Shown: positions 1-9,286 of the stretch, piece after piece
Layout: each line of letters starts with the position of its first letter
Position numbering within the stretch: the stretch's first letter is position 1
NCBI RefSeq assembly: GCF_016863495.1
Contig: NZ_BOOZ01000006.1
Location: 1-64,000, forward strand
Direction: 5' to 3'
Source of the DNA: Micromonospora andamanensis
Lineage (GTDB): Bacteria; Actinomycetota; Actinomycetes; Mycobacteriales; Micromonosporaceae
Length of the DNA stretch: 64,000 nt
Made by a program: the position numbers and the translations under genes
The notes under the pieces: model-generated
Databases searched by the model: none
What the model saw: the letters and a program-made list of their open reading frames with translations, nothing else
Told to the model about the DNA's origin: nothing

Positions 1-1
1 C

Positions 2-1516
2 AGTGTGGTGTTCGGCGGGTTCTCCGCCGACGCGCTCACCAACCGGATCCAGGACGCCTCGGCGAAGGTCGTGATCACCGCCGATGGCGGCTACCGGCGG
101 GGCAAGCCGTCCGCGCTCAAGCCGACTGTCGACGAGGCGGTGGCGAACTGCCCTTCGGTCGAGCATGTCCTGGTGGTCCGGCGTACCGGCGAAGAGGTGG
201 GCTGGTCAGAGCGGGACCACTGGTGGCACGACGCGGTGGAGCAGGCGTCGGCCGAGCACACCGCGCAGCCGTTCGACGCCGAGCACCCGCTGTTCATCCT
301 CTACACCAGCGGCACCACCGCCCGCCCGAAGGGCATCCTGCACACCACAGGCGGTTATCTGACCCAGGCGGCGTACACCTCGCACGCGGTCTTCGACCTC
401 AAGCCGGAGTCCGACATCTACTGGTGCACGGCGGACATCGGCTGGGTGACCGGCCACTCCTACATCGTCTACGGTCCGCTCTCCAACGGCGTGACCCAGG
501 TGATGTACGAGGGCACCCCGGACACGCCGCACAAGGGCCGCTTCTGGGAGATCGTCGACAGGTACCGGGTGACCATCCTGTACACCGCGCCGACGTTGAT
601 CCGCACCATGATGAAGTGGGGTGAGGAGATCCCGGCCGAGTACAACCTCTCCTCGCTGCGGCTGCTCGGCAGTGTCGGCGAGCCGATCAACCCCGAGGCC
701 TGGATGTGGTACAGGCAGCACGTGGGGCACGGTGAGCTGCCCATCGTGGACACCTGGTGGCAGACCGAGACCGGCAGCATGATGATCTCGCCGTTGCCGG
801 GTGTGACAGCCGCCAAGCCCGGTTCGGCGATGACCCCGCTGCCGGGCGTCGTCGCGGACGTGGTGGACGACCAGGGCCAGTCGGTGCCCAACGGCGGTGG
901 TGGTTACCTGGTGCTGCGCGAGCCGTGGCCGTCGATGCTGCGCACCATCTGGGGCGACGACAACCGGTTCATCGAGACGTACTGGTCGCGGTTCGGCGCG
1001 GGAGCCACCGGCAACGCCGACGACCCGTGGATCTACTTCGCCGGTGACGGTGCGAAGAAGGACGACGACGGGCACATCTGGCTGCTCGGCCGGGTCGACG
1101 ACGTGATGCTGGTGTCGGGGCACAACATCTCCACCACGGAGGTGGAGTCGGCGCTAGTGTCGCACCCGTCGGTGGCGGAAGCGGCGGTGGTCGGCGCCAC
1201 CGACCCGACCACCGGGCAGGCGATCGTCGCGTTCGCCATCCCGAGGGGCAGCACCGAGATCTCCGGCGAGGCCGGCGAGCAGCTCATCGCCGACCTGCGC
1301 AACCACGTGGCGAAGACGCTCGGCCCGATCGCGAAGCCCCGGCAGATCATGCTGGTGCCGGAGTTGCCGAAGACGCGTTCCGGCAAGATCATGCGTCGGC
1401 TGCTACGGGATGTGGCGGAGAACCGTTCGCTGGGTGACGTGACCACGTTGCAGGACTCGTCAGTGATGGACCTGATCTCCTCCGGGATGAGCGGCGGCAA
1501 GTCCGACGAGGACTGA
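2..1516 (+). CDS. acs: Acetyl-CoA synthetase, 5'-truncated by window edge
   Basis: This is the C-terminal ~504 residues of an AMP-forming acyl-CoA synthetase, which activates acetate to acetyl-CoA through an acetyl-adenylate. The reading frame is open to the left edge, so the start lies outside the window; the family is about 650 residues long. Visible motifs are the P-loop [11 protein letters not shown] (about residue 99), the [16 protein letters not shown] block that shapes the acetate pocket in Acs, the hinge region [12 protein letters not shown], and the C-terminal catalytic lysine motif [11 protein letters not shown], the site acetylated in Acs enzymes. The paired Trp in WWQTE favours acetate over propionate, although a propionyl-CoA synthetase cannot be fully excluded. 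A 12-bp inverted repeat follows the stop. Confidence 0.93.
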   Translation, partial: SVVFGGFSADALTNRIQDASAKVVITADGGYRRGKPSALKPTVDEAVANCPSVEHVLVVRRTGEEVGWSERDHWWHDAVEQASAEHTAQPFDAEHPLFILYTSGTTARPKGILHTTGGYLTQAAYTSHAVFDLKPESDIYWCTADIGWVTGHSYIVYGPLSNGVTQVMYEGTPDTPHKGRFWEIVDRYRVTILYTAPTLIRTMMKWGEEIPAEYNLSSLRLLGSVGEPINPEAWMWYRQHVGHGELPIVDTWWQTETGSMMISPLPGVTAAKPGSAMTPLPGVVADVVDDQGQSVPNGGGGYLVLREPWPSMLRTIWGDDNRFIETYWSRFGAGATGNADDPWIYFAGDGAKKDDDGHIWLLGRVDDVMLVSGHNISTTEVESALVSHPSVAEAAVVGATDPTTGQAIVAFAIPRGSTEISGEAGEQLIADLRNHVAKTLGPIAKPRQIMLVPELPKTRSGKIMRRLLRDVAENRSLGDVTTLQDSSVMDLISSGMSGGKSDED

Positions 1517-1533
1517 CGGCAGGCGTACGACCT

Positions 1534-1569
1534 GAAGGGTGGCGGTCCGGGATCGGGCCGCCACCCTTC
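1534..1569 (+). terminator. Intrinsic terminator-like hairpin after acs
   Basis: Perfect 12-bp inverted repeat (arms 1534-1545 and 1558-1569, gaagggtggcgg / ccgccacccttc) 17 bp after the acs stop. It lacks a clean U-tract, which is common for high-GC actinobacterial terminators. Confidence 0.7.
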
Positions 1570-1768
1570 GTCATGTTCCGACAGGCCGCGACCGGATCGA
1601 GATGTGACAGTGAAAACGCCTGCCAAAAACTATCTGCAACAAATCTGGGCCTGACCCTTCCCACCAGCCCCACAGGTGCCTATGTTCACCACTGGCCCCA
1701 TTTACGGGGGCCTTTTTCACCGGCCCACAACCCCCGACGGGCCGGTTCCCTCAATCCGGAGGTACCAC

Positions 1769-4189
1769 GTGCGGAAAGTCGCAGTGGGTCTGCTCGGGCT
1801 CTCGTTGACGGCAACAGGACTGACGGTCGGCTCATCCGCCGCCGCTGCGCCACAGCCGGAGACGCCGGCGGCCGCCCCGTCCATCGCGGAGCCCGCCCAC
1901 GCCGAGCACGATCTACCGAACCCGCTGGAGGCCAAGCGCCGCGCCCTGCGTCAGGAGGGCCTCAGTGAGGTGCTCTCGGGCCGAGCCAAGGCAGAACGGA
2001 TCAACGGCAGCACGGTGGTCAAGGTCGGTGAGCGGGCCACCCGTGGCGGTGCGGCCGGTCGCAACGCCAAGGCCACCAAGGGCGGCCGGGGCCCCACCGA
2101 GAAGCAGTACGTCGAGTTGTCCCGGGAACAGACCGACCAGATCTTCGTGATCCTCGCCGAGTTCGGCAACGACCGGCACCCCGACTATCCCGACCAGGAC
2201 ACCGACCCCGACATCCCCGGCCCGACGAAGTTCGACGGGCCACTGCACAACGAGATCCCCGAGCCGGACCGGTCGGTGGACAACTCCACGGTCTGGCAGG
2301 CGGACTACGACGCCGAGCACTACCGGAAGCTCTACTTCGGCACCGGCCCCGGCGACGAGTCGGTGAAGCAGTACTACGAGGCGCAGTCCTCCGGTCGGTA
2401 CAGCGTCGACGGTGTGGTCACCGACTGGGTCAAGGTCCAGTACAACGAGGCCCGCTACGGCCGTTCCAGCGGCTACCCCTGCGACGGGATCGTCTGCAAC
2501 AACGTCTGGGCGCTGGTACGCGACGCCGCCAACAAGTGGGTCGCGGACCAGCAGGCGGCCGGTCGCACCGACGAGGAGATCGCGGCCGACGTCCAGGCGA
2601 TGGACCAGTGGGACCGCTACGACCACGACGGTGACGGCGACTTCAACGAGCCGGACGGCTACATCGACCACTTCCAGATCGTGCACGCCGGTGGCGACAT
2701 GGCCGACGGCGACCCGATCCAGGGCGAGGACGCCATCTGGAGCCACCGCTGGTACGCGTACGCATCCGACCAGGGCCGCACCGGTCCGTCGAACTTCCCG
2801 GCGGGCGGTACCCAGATCGGCAGCACCGGCATCTGGATCGGTGACTACACCATCCAGCCGGAGAACGGCGGTCGCAGCGTCTTCTACCACGAGTACGCCC
2901 ACGACCTCGGCCTGCCGGACGACTACAACGTCATAAGCGGCGGTGACAACAACAACGAACACTGGACGCTGATGGCCCAGAGCCGCCTCGGTGCCAAGAA
3001 CGACGGCGGCATCGGCGAACGCGGCGGTGACCTCGGCGCCTGGAACAAGCTCCAGCTCGGTTGGCTCGACTACGAGGTGATCGTGGCCGGGCAGAAGCGG
3101 ACGCTGACCCTCGGCCCGCAGGAGTACAACACCAAGCAGGCCCAGGCCGCCGTGGTGGTGTTGCCCGAGCGGGAGTACACCTTCGACAACGGCGCGCCGT
3201 TCGAGGGTGACAAGCAGTTCTTCTCCGGTAACGCGGACGACCTCAACAGCACGATGACCCGGACGTTCGACCTGACCGGGAAGTCGTCGGCGACCCTGTC
3301 GATGAAGGGCCGCTACAGCATCGAGGCGGACTACGACTACCTGTTCTTCGAGACCTCTGTCGACGGCGGGCAGAGCTGGACGTCGCAGCCGGGCACCGTC
3401 GACGGCGAGCCGCTCAAGGAGATCTCTCCCGGCCGGTTCGCGTTGGACGGCAGCTCCGACGACGAGTGGGTCGACATCGAGATCCCGCTGGACCAGGTGG
3501 CCGGCGACAGCGTCGCGTTCCGGCTGCGCTACCAGACCGACGGTGGTGTCTCCGAGGGCGGCTTCTTCGGCGACGCGGTGACGCTTACCGCCGACGGCGA
3601 GACCGTCTTCACCGACGGTGCGGAGTCCGACGCGGGCGGCTGGACGTTGGCCGGCGGGTTCGAGGTGGTCGAGGAGACCTACACCCGGAGCTTCGCGAAC
3701 TACTACATCGCGGGCACCCGGCAGTACATCTCGTACGACAAGTACCTCAAGACCGGGCCCTACTTCTTCGGGTACGCCAACACCAAGCCTGACTACGTGG
3801 ACCACTACGCGTACCAGGAGGGGCTGCTGATCTCGTACTGGAACACCAGGTGGGCGGACAACGACACGTTCGCGCACCCGGGCGAGGGCCGGAACATGAT
3901 CATCGACGCCCACCCGCGGCCGATCTACAACCTGACCGGGCAGCCCTGGCGGGCCCGCATCCAGGTCTACGACGCGCCGTTCAGCCTGAAGAAGGCGGAC
4001 TCGTTCACGCTGCACCTGAACAGCCAGCCGCAGTACATCCGTGGGCAGGCCGCGCAGCCGCTGTTCGACGACACCAAGAAGTACTGGTTCCCGGAGCTGC
4101 CGAACCACGGCGTCAAGCTCCCGGCCACCGGCACCAAGATCAAGGTGCTGGAGCAGAAGGGCATCAACACCAAGGTCCGTTTCTCCTGA
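1769..4189 (+). CDS. Secreted M6-family (immune inhibitor A-like) metalloprotease
   Basis: An 806-residue exported zinc endopeptidase. The GTG at 1769 is chosen because CGGAGG lies 7 bp upstream and the product then begins with a compact Sec signal peptide (VRKVAVGLLGLSL...AAAA, about residues 1-30); the frame extends upstream to 1676 but that would bury the signal. The zinc site is HEYAHDLGLPDDYN near residue 379, matching the HExxHxxGxxD pattern of the M6 clan. The catalytic part is preceded by a charged pro-region and followed by a long beta-rich part with the look of an immune-inhibitor-A carbohydrate/MAM-like domain (about 480-660). Immune inhibitor A proteases degrade host antimicrobial peptides in Bacillus; in a soil or marine actinomycete a nutritional or developmental role is more likely. 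It stands alone, with a strong terminator behind it. Confidence 0.9.
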   Translation: MRKVAVGLLGLSLTATGLTVGSSAAAAPQPETPAAAPSIAEPAHAEHDLPNPLEAKRRALRQEGLSEVLSGRAKAERINGSTVVKVGERATRGGAAGRNAKATKGGRGPTEKQYVELSREQTDQIFVILAEFGNDRHPDYPDQDTDPDIPGPTKFDGPLHNEIPEPDRSVDNSTVWQADYDAEHYRKLYFGTGPGDESVKQYYEAQSSGRYSVDGVVTDWVKVQYNEARYGRSSGYPCDGIVCNNVWALVRDAANKWVADQQAAGRTDEEIAADVQAMDQWDRYDHDGDGDFNEPDGYIDHFQIVHAGGDMADGDPIQGEDAIWSHRWYAYASDQGRTGPSNFPAGGTQIGSTGIWIGDYTIQPENGGRSVFYHEYAHDLGLPDDYNVISGGDNNNEHWTLMAQSRLGAKNDGGIGERGGDLGAWNKLQLGWLDYEVIVAGQKRTLTLGPQEYNTKQAQAAVVVLPEREYTFDNGAPFEGDKQFFSGNADDLNSTMTRTFDLTGKSSATLSMKGRYSIEADYDYLFFETSVDGGQSWTSQPGTVDGEPLKEISPGRFALDGSSDDEWVDIEIPLDQVAGDSVAFRLRYQTDGGVSEGGFFGDAVTLTADGETVFTDGAESDAGGWTLAGGFEVVEETYTRSFANYYIAGTRQYISYDKYLKTGPYFFGYANTKPDYVDHYAYQEGLLISYWNTRWADNDTFAHPGEGRNMIIDAHPRPIYNLTGQPWRARIQVYDAPFSLKKADSFTLHLNSQPQYIRGQAAQPLFDDTKKYWFPELPNHGVKLPATGTKIKVLEQKGINTKVRFS

Positions 4190-4206
4190 TCCGCTGAGCA
4201 ACAGGC

Positions 4207-4243
4207 GTGATGCCCCGGGCAGGCCACCTGCCCGGGGCATCAC
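4207..4243 (+). terminator. Strong hairpin terminator after the M6 protease
   Basis: Perfect 17-bp inverted repeat with a 3-nt loop (arms 4207-4223 and 4227-4243), 17 bp after the protease stop. It covers the most upstream ATG of the next open frame (4207), which argues that the next gene starts downstream of it. Confidence 0.88.
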
Positions 4244-4272
4244 CCTTTCCGGCACCGGGTCACCGGGAACCG

Positions 4273-4782
4273 ATGCGAGGTTGCGTCCGTCGTACCCCTG
4301 TGCCCACCACCACCCGCATCCGAGTGCCGGCGGCGTGCCTCGCCGCACTGCTGGCCCTGGCCGGTTGCGGTGCGCCGGACGGAGACACCGTGACCGCCGA
4401 TCAGCGCCAACCGGGCGGCTCGTCGACGGGCAGCCCCGACGACACCACCGCCGGCAACACCGGTCAGCCGCCCTCCGGGCGTACCGGTGGAAAGCTGTCG
4501 CCCACCGACCCGCCGTTGATCGGCACCCCGACGGCACCGCCACGCCGTCCCACCGAGCTACGCAAGGCGAATGTCCTGGCCGGCCGGCTCAGCCAGGGCG
4601 GCAGCGGGCCCTGCTACACGCTCGTCACCGACGACGGCCGCGAGTACGCCCTGCACGGCCTCGACAAGGGCACCTTCGCCACCGGCACCTTCGTACGGGT
4701 GACCACCGCTCCGGCGACGACCGAGATGGACTGCGGCCCGGGCATCCCGCTCAGCATTCTCAAGATGAGCCCCGTCGGCTGA
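4273..4782 (+). CDS. Putative lipoprotein of unknown function
   Basis: A 169-residue exported protein with no family I recognise. A short positively charged N-terminus is followed by a hydrophobic stretch and the lipobox LALAGC, so the mature protein should be lipid-anchored through Cys. After the lipobox comes a Gly/Ser/Thr/Pro-rich linker (about 35-85) and a compact C-terminal domain (about 90-169) with two further Cys residues (GPCYTLV and MDCGPG) that could form a disulfide. The start is uncertain: ATG 4273 or GTG 4300 both give a functional lipoprotein signal, while the earlier ATG at 4207 lies inside a terminator. No neighbour suggests a pathway. Confidence 0.7.
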   Translation: MRGCVRRTPVPTTTRIRVPAACLAALLALAGCGAPDGDTVTADQRQPGGSSTGSPDDTTAGNTGQPPSGRTGGKLSPTDPPLIGTPTAPPRRPTELRKANVLAGRLSQGGSGPCYTLVTDDGREYALHGLDKGTFATGTFVRVTTAPATTEMDCGPGIPLSILKMSPVG

Positions 4783-4864
4783 CCGATGTCCGGCCACCCC
4801 GCCGCGATGCCGACCGCCGCATCGACCCGGGACTCGGCGCGACCAGGGACTTCGACCCAGGGCC

Positions 4865-4870
4865 TAGGCT
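4865..4870 (+). promoter_or_regulatory. Candidate -10 element of a leaderless promoter
   Basis: TAGGCT lies 7 nt before the ATG at 4878, the distance at which transcription would begin at or next to the start codon. No convincing -35 is visible. There is no Shine-Dalgarno sequence before this ATG, which fits a leaderless mRNA. Confidence 0.4.
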
Positions 4871-4877
4871 GTCGTTC

Positions 4878-5810
4878 ATGACCGAGCAGCGTGGCGATGC
4901 CGTCGACGAGTCCTGCGTACTCACCGAGGGGCCGTGGACGCACCGGTTCGTGGGTGCCAACGGCAGCCGCTTCCACGTCGTGGAGGCGGGTACCGGGCCG
5001 ATGGTGCTCTTCCTGCACGGCTTCCCCGAGCACTGGTGGGCCTGGCACCGGATGCTGCCGGCGGTCGCCGACGCCGGCTTCCGCGCCGTCGCGATGGACC
5101 TGCGCGGCTACGGCGCCAGCGACAAACCACCCCGGGGGTACGACGGTTACACCCTCGCGGCCGACGTGGCCGGACTGATCCGGGCGCTCGGCGAGCGTTC
5201 GGCCACAGTTGTCGGTACCGGTGCCGGCGGCATGATCGCGTGGACTGCGGCGTCGTTTCACCCCAACCTGGTACGCCGGCTGGTGGTGCTCGGTGCCCCG
5301 CACCCGCTGCGGCTGCGGGCCGCCATCTTCGCTGACCCACGCGGTCAGTTCGCCGCGTCCACACCGGCGCTGAGATTCCAGCTGCCCCGGTACGAACATC
5401 TGCTCACCCGCGACGACGGCCGGGCGGTGGAGGAGATCATGCGCCGCTGGGCTGGCCGCCGTTGGGTGACCAGCTCGGACTTCGCCGACTACGCCCAGCG
5501 CTACCGGGAGGCGATGCGGATTCCGCAGGCCGCCTTCTGCGCCCTGGAGGGCTACCGGTGGGCGTTCCGGTCGGTACTGCGGCTGCACGGCTACCGGTTC
5601 GTGAAGCTGATGCAGCGCCCGCTGGCCGCCCCCACCCTGCAACTGCACGGCGCGCGGGACGTGGCGGCGCTGCCACGCACCGCCCAGGGCTCCGGGCGCT
5701 ACGTCAGCGGACCGTACGAGTGGCGGCTGCTCGACGAGGTCGGGCACTTCCCGCACCTGGAGACACCTGATCTGGTGCTCGGCGAGATCCTCCGGTGGGC
5801 GAAGTCCTGA
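4878..5810 (+). CDS. Alpha/beta hydrolase, epoxide-hydrolase-like, nucleophile apparently lost
   Basis: A 310-residue cytosolic alpha/beta-fold protein resembling epoxide hydrolases and haloalkane dehalogenases. It has the oxyanion motif LHGFPEHWW (46-54), the sheet-helix motif MDLRGYGASDKP and a lid domain (about 150-235). The acid (Asp261 in LHGARD) and base (His290 in VGHFPHLE) are present. The nucleophile elbow, usually GxDxG or GxSxG, reads G113-T-G115-A-G117, so the nucleophile position is Gly (codon GGT, 5220-5222). The protein may be catalytically dead or use another mechanism. In mycobacteria an ephE-like hydrolase also lies near acs. It converges on the next gene with a 15-bp gap. 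Confidence 0.85.
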   Translation: MTEQRGDAVDESCVLTEGPWTHRFVGANGSRFHVVEAGTGPMVLFLHGFPEHWWAWHRMLPAVADAGFRAVAMDLRGYGASDKPPRGYDGYTLAADVAGLIRALGERSATVVGTGAGGMIAWTAASFHPNLVRRLVVLGAPHPLRLRAAIFADPRGQFAASTPALRFQLPRYEHLLTRDDGRAVEEIMRRWAGRRWVTSSDFADYAQRYREAMRIPQAAFCALEGYRWAFRSVLRLHGYRFVKLMQRPLAAPTLQLHGARDVAALPRTAQGSGRYVSGPYEWRLLDEVGHFPHLETPDLVLGEILRWAKS

Positions 5811-5825
5811 CCGGGGCGGACGGCC

Positions 5826-6188
5826 TCAGACCCGCTGCTCGCGTACGTCGGTGACCTCGCGGACGGGTGCCCAGCCCTGGTAGACACCGAAGTCGAAGGC
5901 CTCCAGCCGCATCGCCTGCGCGACCGGCCAGCGCCCGCCGGTGTACTCGACCCGTAGCCACCCGTCGTGCTCGGCCAGCACGATGAACGGCTGCCCCTTC
6001 CAGGTGCAGGTCGTCCGGACGTACGCCAACTCCTCGATCTCGTTCGCCGGGACGACCCGGACGTGCCGGCCGGGACGCACCTCGGTGAAACCCTCGGTGG
6101 CCTCCGGCTGGTAGAGCCGGACCTCGCTGCCGTCCGGGCTGGCCTGGAACTCCCGGCCGCGCCAGCGCGCCACGTAACCGTCGCGCAT
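5826..6188 (-). CDS. Conserved hypothetical protein coupled to the SseB-like gene
   Basis: A protein of about 120 residues with no recognised domain. It is soluble, lacks a signal peptide or membrane segment, and is rich in aromatic residues and short beta-strand-like segments (YVARWRGREFQAS, FIVLAEHDGWLRVEY). The start codon overlaps the stop of the upstream gene (TGATG; a GTG at 6191 would overlap by 4 nt), so the two are almost certainly co-translated. By context it is part of the ESX-associated unit. A partner or chaperone of the large protein is possible but unsupported. Confidence 0.75.
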   Translation of the reverse strand: MRDGYVARWRGREFQASPDGSEVRLYQPEATEGFTEVRPGRHVRVVPANEIEELAYVRTTCTWKGQPFIVLAEHDGWLRVEYTGGRWPVAQAMRLEAFDFGVYQGWAPVREVTDVREQRV

Positions 6189-9139
6189 CACCGTTCGCCG
6201 ACCTCCTGCCAGGAGAGCGTGTCGGCGTCGAGCACGGCGATCAGCCGCTCGGTGCCTGCGGCGTCGATGCGTACCAGCTGGGCACCGTGCGGCAGCCGGA
6301 CGCTGTCCACCTTGAACTCCGCCAGCACGTCACTGCCCTCACCGGGAGCGAAGCCGTTGCCCCGGAACGGGGGCCGTTCGATGACCCAGCCCTCCATCGC
6401 CCGCATGGCCGCCTCGTTCTGCCCGCCGTAGGGGATCCGGTACAGGCTCGGCCGGTACGCCGGCCACCGGAGCACGTAGATCTGTTCGGCGTCCGGCGTG
6501 AAGGGCGACTCGGGGTGGCCGAGGCCGAGCGCCTGGTAGAGGGCGGCCGGGGTGGTGAGATGCGCCAGCTCGCTCGCCCGGTGGACGAACCCGGAGACCC
6601 GGTCGTAGCCCCGTTCCAGGTAGTAGCCGAGCTGGCTCGGCGCTATCGCCTTCTGCATCACGATCGGCCGGGCCAGGTCACCCGCCGGGGCCGCCTGTCG
6701 TGGGCTGCTCGCCGGAGCGGGGGCCTCGGCAACCGGCTCGGGCTCGGGCTCGGCGTCGTCACCGAGGCCGAGTTCGGCCGCCCAGTTGGCCAGCCCGACG
6801 ATCTGCTCACCGGGCAGCTTCGCACCCACCGGGGTGCCGGGGTTGACGGCGAACGACCACGACGGGTCCGGCCACCTGCGGATGAGCTGAACGAAGCGGA
6901 CCTGGACCGTCTCGGCCGCCGGATCGGTGTGGTCGGCGAGGCGCTGCGGGGAGGTGTAGGCCACCACGAAGGTCTGCCCGTCCAGTTGCACGGTCGGCCA
7001 GACGAAGCCGGTCTCGCCGGGGCGGCTACCGGGGGCGGACTCGGCCGCGACCGGCATCAGGACCCGGGCCAGCAACAGCGTGGACAGGAAGGTGTCGGTG
7101 CTGCCGGCGTCGGCGGCACCGTACAGGTCCTCCTCCACCTCGTTCGCGGGCTGGAAGGGCGGACCGGCGGCGGGCGCGGTGGTCGCCCCGGACGCGGGAC
7201 CGGGCGGCGGGGACTCGCGCATCGTGGGTGCATCGGTGATCGGCGGCGTGGCCGGCCCGGGCGCGGGTGGCGGTGCGGACGGCGGCGCGGACACCGGTGT
7301 GAACAGCGAGGGCGTCCCGGTGACCGGGGCGGCAGCCGGGTGGGCCTCGGCCGGCGGTGCCGTGCCAGCGCCGCTGTCCGTCCGGGCCTGGCTGGGCGGT
7401 GCCGGGGTGGCCGGCGGTGGAGCCACCGTCGGCTCGGGCGTCACCGTCCGGACCGGGACTGTCGGCTCCGGCGGTGCCGTGGGCACTGCGGCGGTCGGCT
7501 CAGGCGGTGCCGTCGGCACCGGGACGGTCGGCTCGGATCCCGGCGCCGTCGGCTCCGGGCGGGGGGCCGGGAACCGTACCGTCGGCTCGGGGTCGGCGGC
7601 CGGAAAGCGCAGCGGCGGCTCCGGCGCGGGCGGCACGTGCGGGGTCGCCGGCTCGGCGTGCTCCGGTGCCGGACGGGCCGGCGGCGGACCCGGCTGGGGC
7701 CCGCGCCCTCCTCCGCCGTCCGGTGGCCCTTCGCCCACCGGCGGAACCGGATGGCCGTTTGTCAGGGTGAGGTCCCTGGCCTCGATGATGGTGCCCTCGA
7801 TGACGATAGGGGTGAACCCGCGGCGTGGCGCGGGCGGACCGGAGACCGGCTCGGCCGCCGACGTCGGCTCTTCCTCCACCGGCTGGCGGCGGGGTAGCGC
7901 CTGGGTCGGATCACCACCGCCGCCGGCTGTCGGGTCACCACCACCCGGTGCCGCCCAGCCAGCGGGAGTGCTCACCAGCAGCGGCCGGACCGGCCCGTCG
8001 GGCGGTGGCAGCGGTTGCGTCGCCTCCTCGGTCGGCCCGGGCTGCGGACGAGTGGTGGCCTGGTCGTTGTCGTCGAAGACGAAGGCACGGGTCGGCCCGT
8101 CGGACTGCGGCTCGCCGGCCGGCCCCCGGCGGGGAAACGGCTGACCGCCCCGGAACCGGGACGGCGGCGTGGCCCGATCGGCGAGGCGGTCACCGCGATG
8201 CGTCGAACGACCGTTCGCGGGTTCGAAGAAGGATCGCTGGCCCGGCTGCTCGGCACCGGTGTCGGCCGGACGTCCGTTGGTGCGGGGTCCGGGCCGCTCC
8301 GGTGCCGTGGGCCAGCCCGGCCCGGCGGACGCCGGCTCCTCGTTCCGCCCGGGAAAGGGCGGCCGTCGTGGCGACAGACCGTCCCTGGCGGCTGGACCGT
8401 CCGGCCGGGCACCACCGGGACCACCGCCGCCGGCAGCGCCGGTACGGCCCAGGCCGCCGCTGTCGGGCTGCGTCGGGCGCGCCGGGGCGGGTGGCCGGTC
8501 GGCGGGCCCCGGTCGCGGGCCGGTGACCGTGCCCGACGCCGCCAGCGGCACCTCCGGGAGTTGGAAGGCCGCCGGCACCACGGGCGGTGCCGGGGAGAGT
8601 TGCGTCGGTCGGACCGGGCCGGGCGGTCGCGGCGGGGCGGGCGGATTCGGCGTCGCCGGTGCGGGCGGGGTCGTGGCGGCCTCACGGGCCCGGTTCAGCG
8701 CCTCCACCCGTTCCAGCCGGGCTCGGGCACCCACCGTACGCCCGGGCAGCCGGACGTCGCCCCGGGAGAGCTGGGAGACGTACCAGGCCGGCAGATAACC
8801 CTCGATCGGCAGGCCTGGATTCACCGCCAGCCACCACTCGTGATTGGGCCAGCTCGCGGCCAGTTCCGCGTACCCGGTGCGGCGGCTCGGGCCGGCGTGC
8901 TCCCCGAGGCAGGCGCGCATCGCCTCGGCGGAGGTGAACGCCAACACGTGCGTCCGGCCGCCGGTCGTCCAGGTGCCCCAGCCCACCGGAGTCCGCCCTG
9001 CGGCCGCCTGGGCGGAGACCGGCAGCAGCAGCTCGACGCCGGACAGGATCCGGAAGTAAAGCTGCTGGTCATTGCCGTGCAGCGCGTCGCGCATCGCCGC
9101 CTCGGCCCCGGTGGCCGGCTCCCAGTCGGTCACGGCCAC
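6188..9139 (-). CDS. Giant two-SseB-domain protein with long proline-rich linker
   Basis: A 983-residue protein. Residues about 15-140 and 715-830 form two related modules that share the pattern LLLPV...FVWPT/WGTW...VLAFTS, then a W-P-[DN]-x-x-W-x-[LF]-A-V-N-P-G motif, as in SseB/YwqJ-related N-terminal domains found next to type VII secretion loci. Between them (about 150-705) is a low-complexity linker rich in Pro, Gly, Arg and Thr, with a local PEPT repeat around 545-610. The C-terminal ~115 residues form another compact domain, ending in a pattern (AEFKVDSVRLPHGAQLVRI) that loosely recalls the last strands of ADP-ribosyltransferase folds; I do not claim that activity. No signal peptide. 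Divergent from the mycosin gene with a 147-bp shared promoter region. Confidence 0.75.
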   Translation of the reverse strand: MAVTDWEPATGAEAAMRDALHGNDQQLYFRILSGVELLLPVSAQAAAGRTPVGWGTWTTGGRTHVLAFTSAEAMRACLGEHAGPSRRTGYAELAASWPNHEWWLAVNPGLPIEGYLPAWYVSQLSRGDVRLPGRTVGARARLERVEALNRAREAATTPPAPATPNPPAPPRPPGPVRPTQLSPAPPVVPAAFQLPEVPLAASGTVTGPRPGPADRPPAPARPTQPDSGGLGRTGAAGGGGPGGARPDGPAARDGLSPRRPPFPGRNEEPASAGPGWPTAPERPGPRTNGRPADTGAEQPGQRSFFEPANGRSTHRGDRLADRATPPSRFRGGQPFPRRGPAGEPQSDGPTRAFVFDDNDQATTRPQPGPTEEATQPLPPPDGPVRPLLVSTPAGWAAPGGGDPTAGGGGDPTQALPRRQPVEEEPTSAAEPVSGPPAPRRGFTPIVIEGTIIEARDLTLTNGHPVPPVGEGPPDGGGGRGPQPGPPPARPAPEHAEPATPHVPPAPEPPLRFPAADPEPTVRFPAPRPEPTAPGSEPTVPVPTAPPEPTAAVPTAPPEPTVPVRTVTPEPTVAPPPATPAPPSQARTDSGAGTAPPAEAHPAAAPVTGTPSLFTPVSAPPSAPPPAPGPATPPITDAPTMRESPPPGPASGATTAPAAGPPFQPANEVEEDLYGAADAGSTDTFLSTLLLARVLMPVAAESAPGSRPGETGFVWPTVQLDGQTFVVAYTSPQRLADHTDPAAETVQVRFVQLIRRWPDPSWSFAVNPGTPVGAKLPGEQIVGLANWAAELGLGDDAEPEPEPVAEAPAPASSPRQAAPAGDLARPIVMQKAIAPSQLGYYLERGYDRVSGFVHRASELAHLTTPAALYQALGLGHPESPFTPDAEQIYVLRWPAYRPSLYRIPYGGQNEAAMRAMEGWVIERPPFRGNGFAPGEGSDVLAEFKVDSVRLPHGAQLVRIDAAGTERLIAVLDADTLSWQEVGER

Positions 9140-9207
9140 CCCTCCTCCCGGGCACAGGCCATAGGTATCGGATACAACCTACAAGGTGATCACAAGATCA
9201 CAATGCC

Positions 9208-9286
9208 AGGCAGGCGGTGGCCGGCCCGGTTCTCCGGACAGTCGGTAACATTCCGTCGCGGTGTCGACACGATACGGAGGCCGTCG
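9208..9286 (+). promoter_or_regulatory. Shared divergent promoter region of mycP and the SseB-like gene (part)
   Basis: The 147-bp gap at 9140-9286 separates two divergent starts. Just left of this interval, at 9186-9200, GTGATCACAAGATCAC contains two GATCAC half-sites that could bind a regulator. The ribosome binding site of mycP (CGGAGG, 9275-9280) closes the region. I cannot place -35/-10 elements with confidence. Confidence 0.3.

Noticed and set aside
4207..4272. Upstream start for the lipoprotein
   Set aside because: It lies in a perfect 17-bp terminator hairpin.
1913..4543. An 876-codon open frame on the minus strand opposite the M6 protease
   Set aside because: It is antisense to a gene with a catalytic motif and signal peptide, has no recognisable motif, and reflects the high third-position GC of the real gene.
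6188..6530. TNT (NAD-glycohydrolase) toxin domain at the C-terminus of the SseB-like protein
   Set aside because: The order of conserved motifs known for TNT domains is not present; only a loose likeness to an ADP-ribosyltransferase end remains.
8990..9139. Secretion signal at the N-terminus of the SseB-like protein
   Set aside because: The N-terminus is acidic and lacks a hydrophobic stretch.
9186..9200. A further GATC-core palindrome at the two GATCAC half-sites before mycP
   Set aside because: It is short, lies in a divergent promoter and lacks the rest of the shared core.
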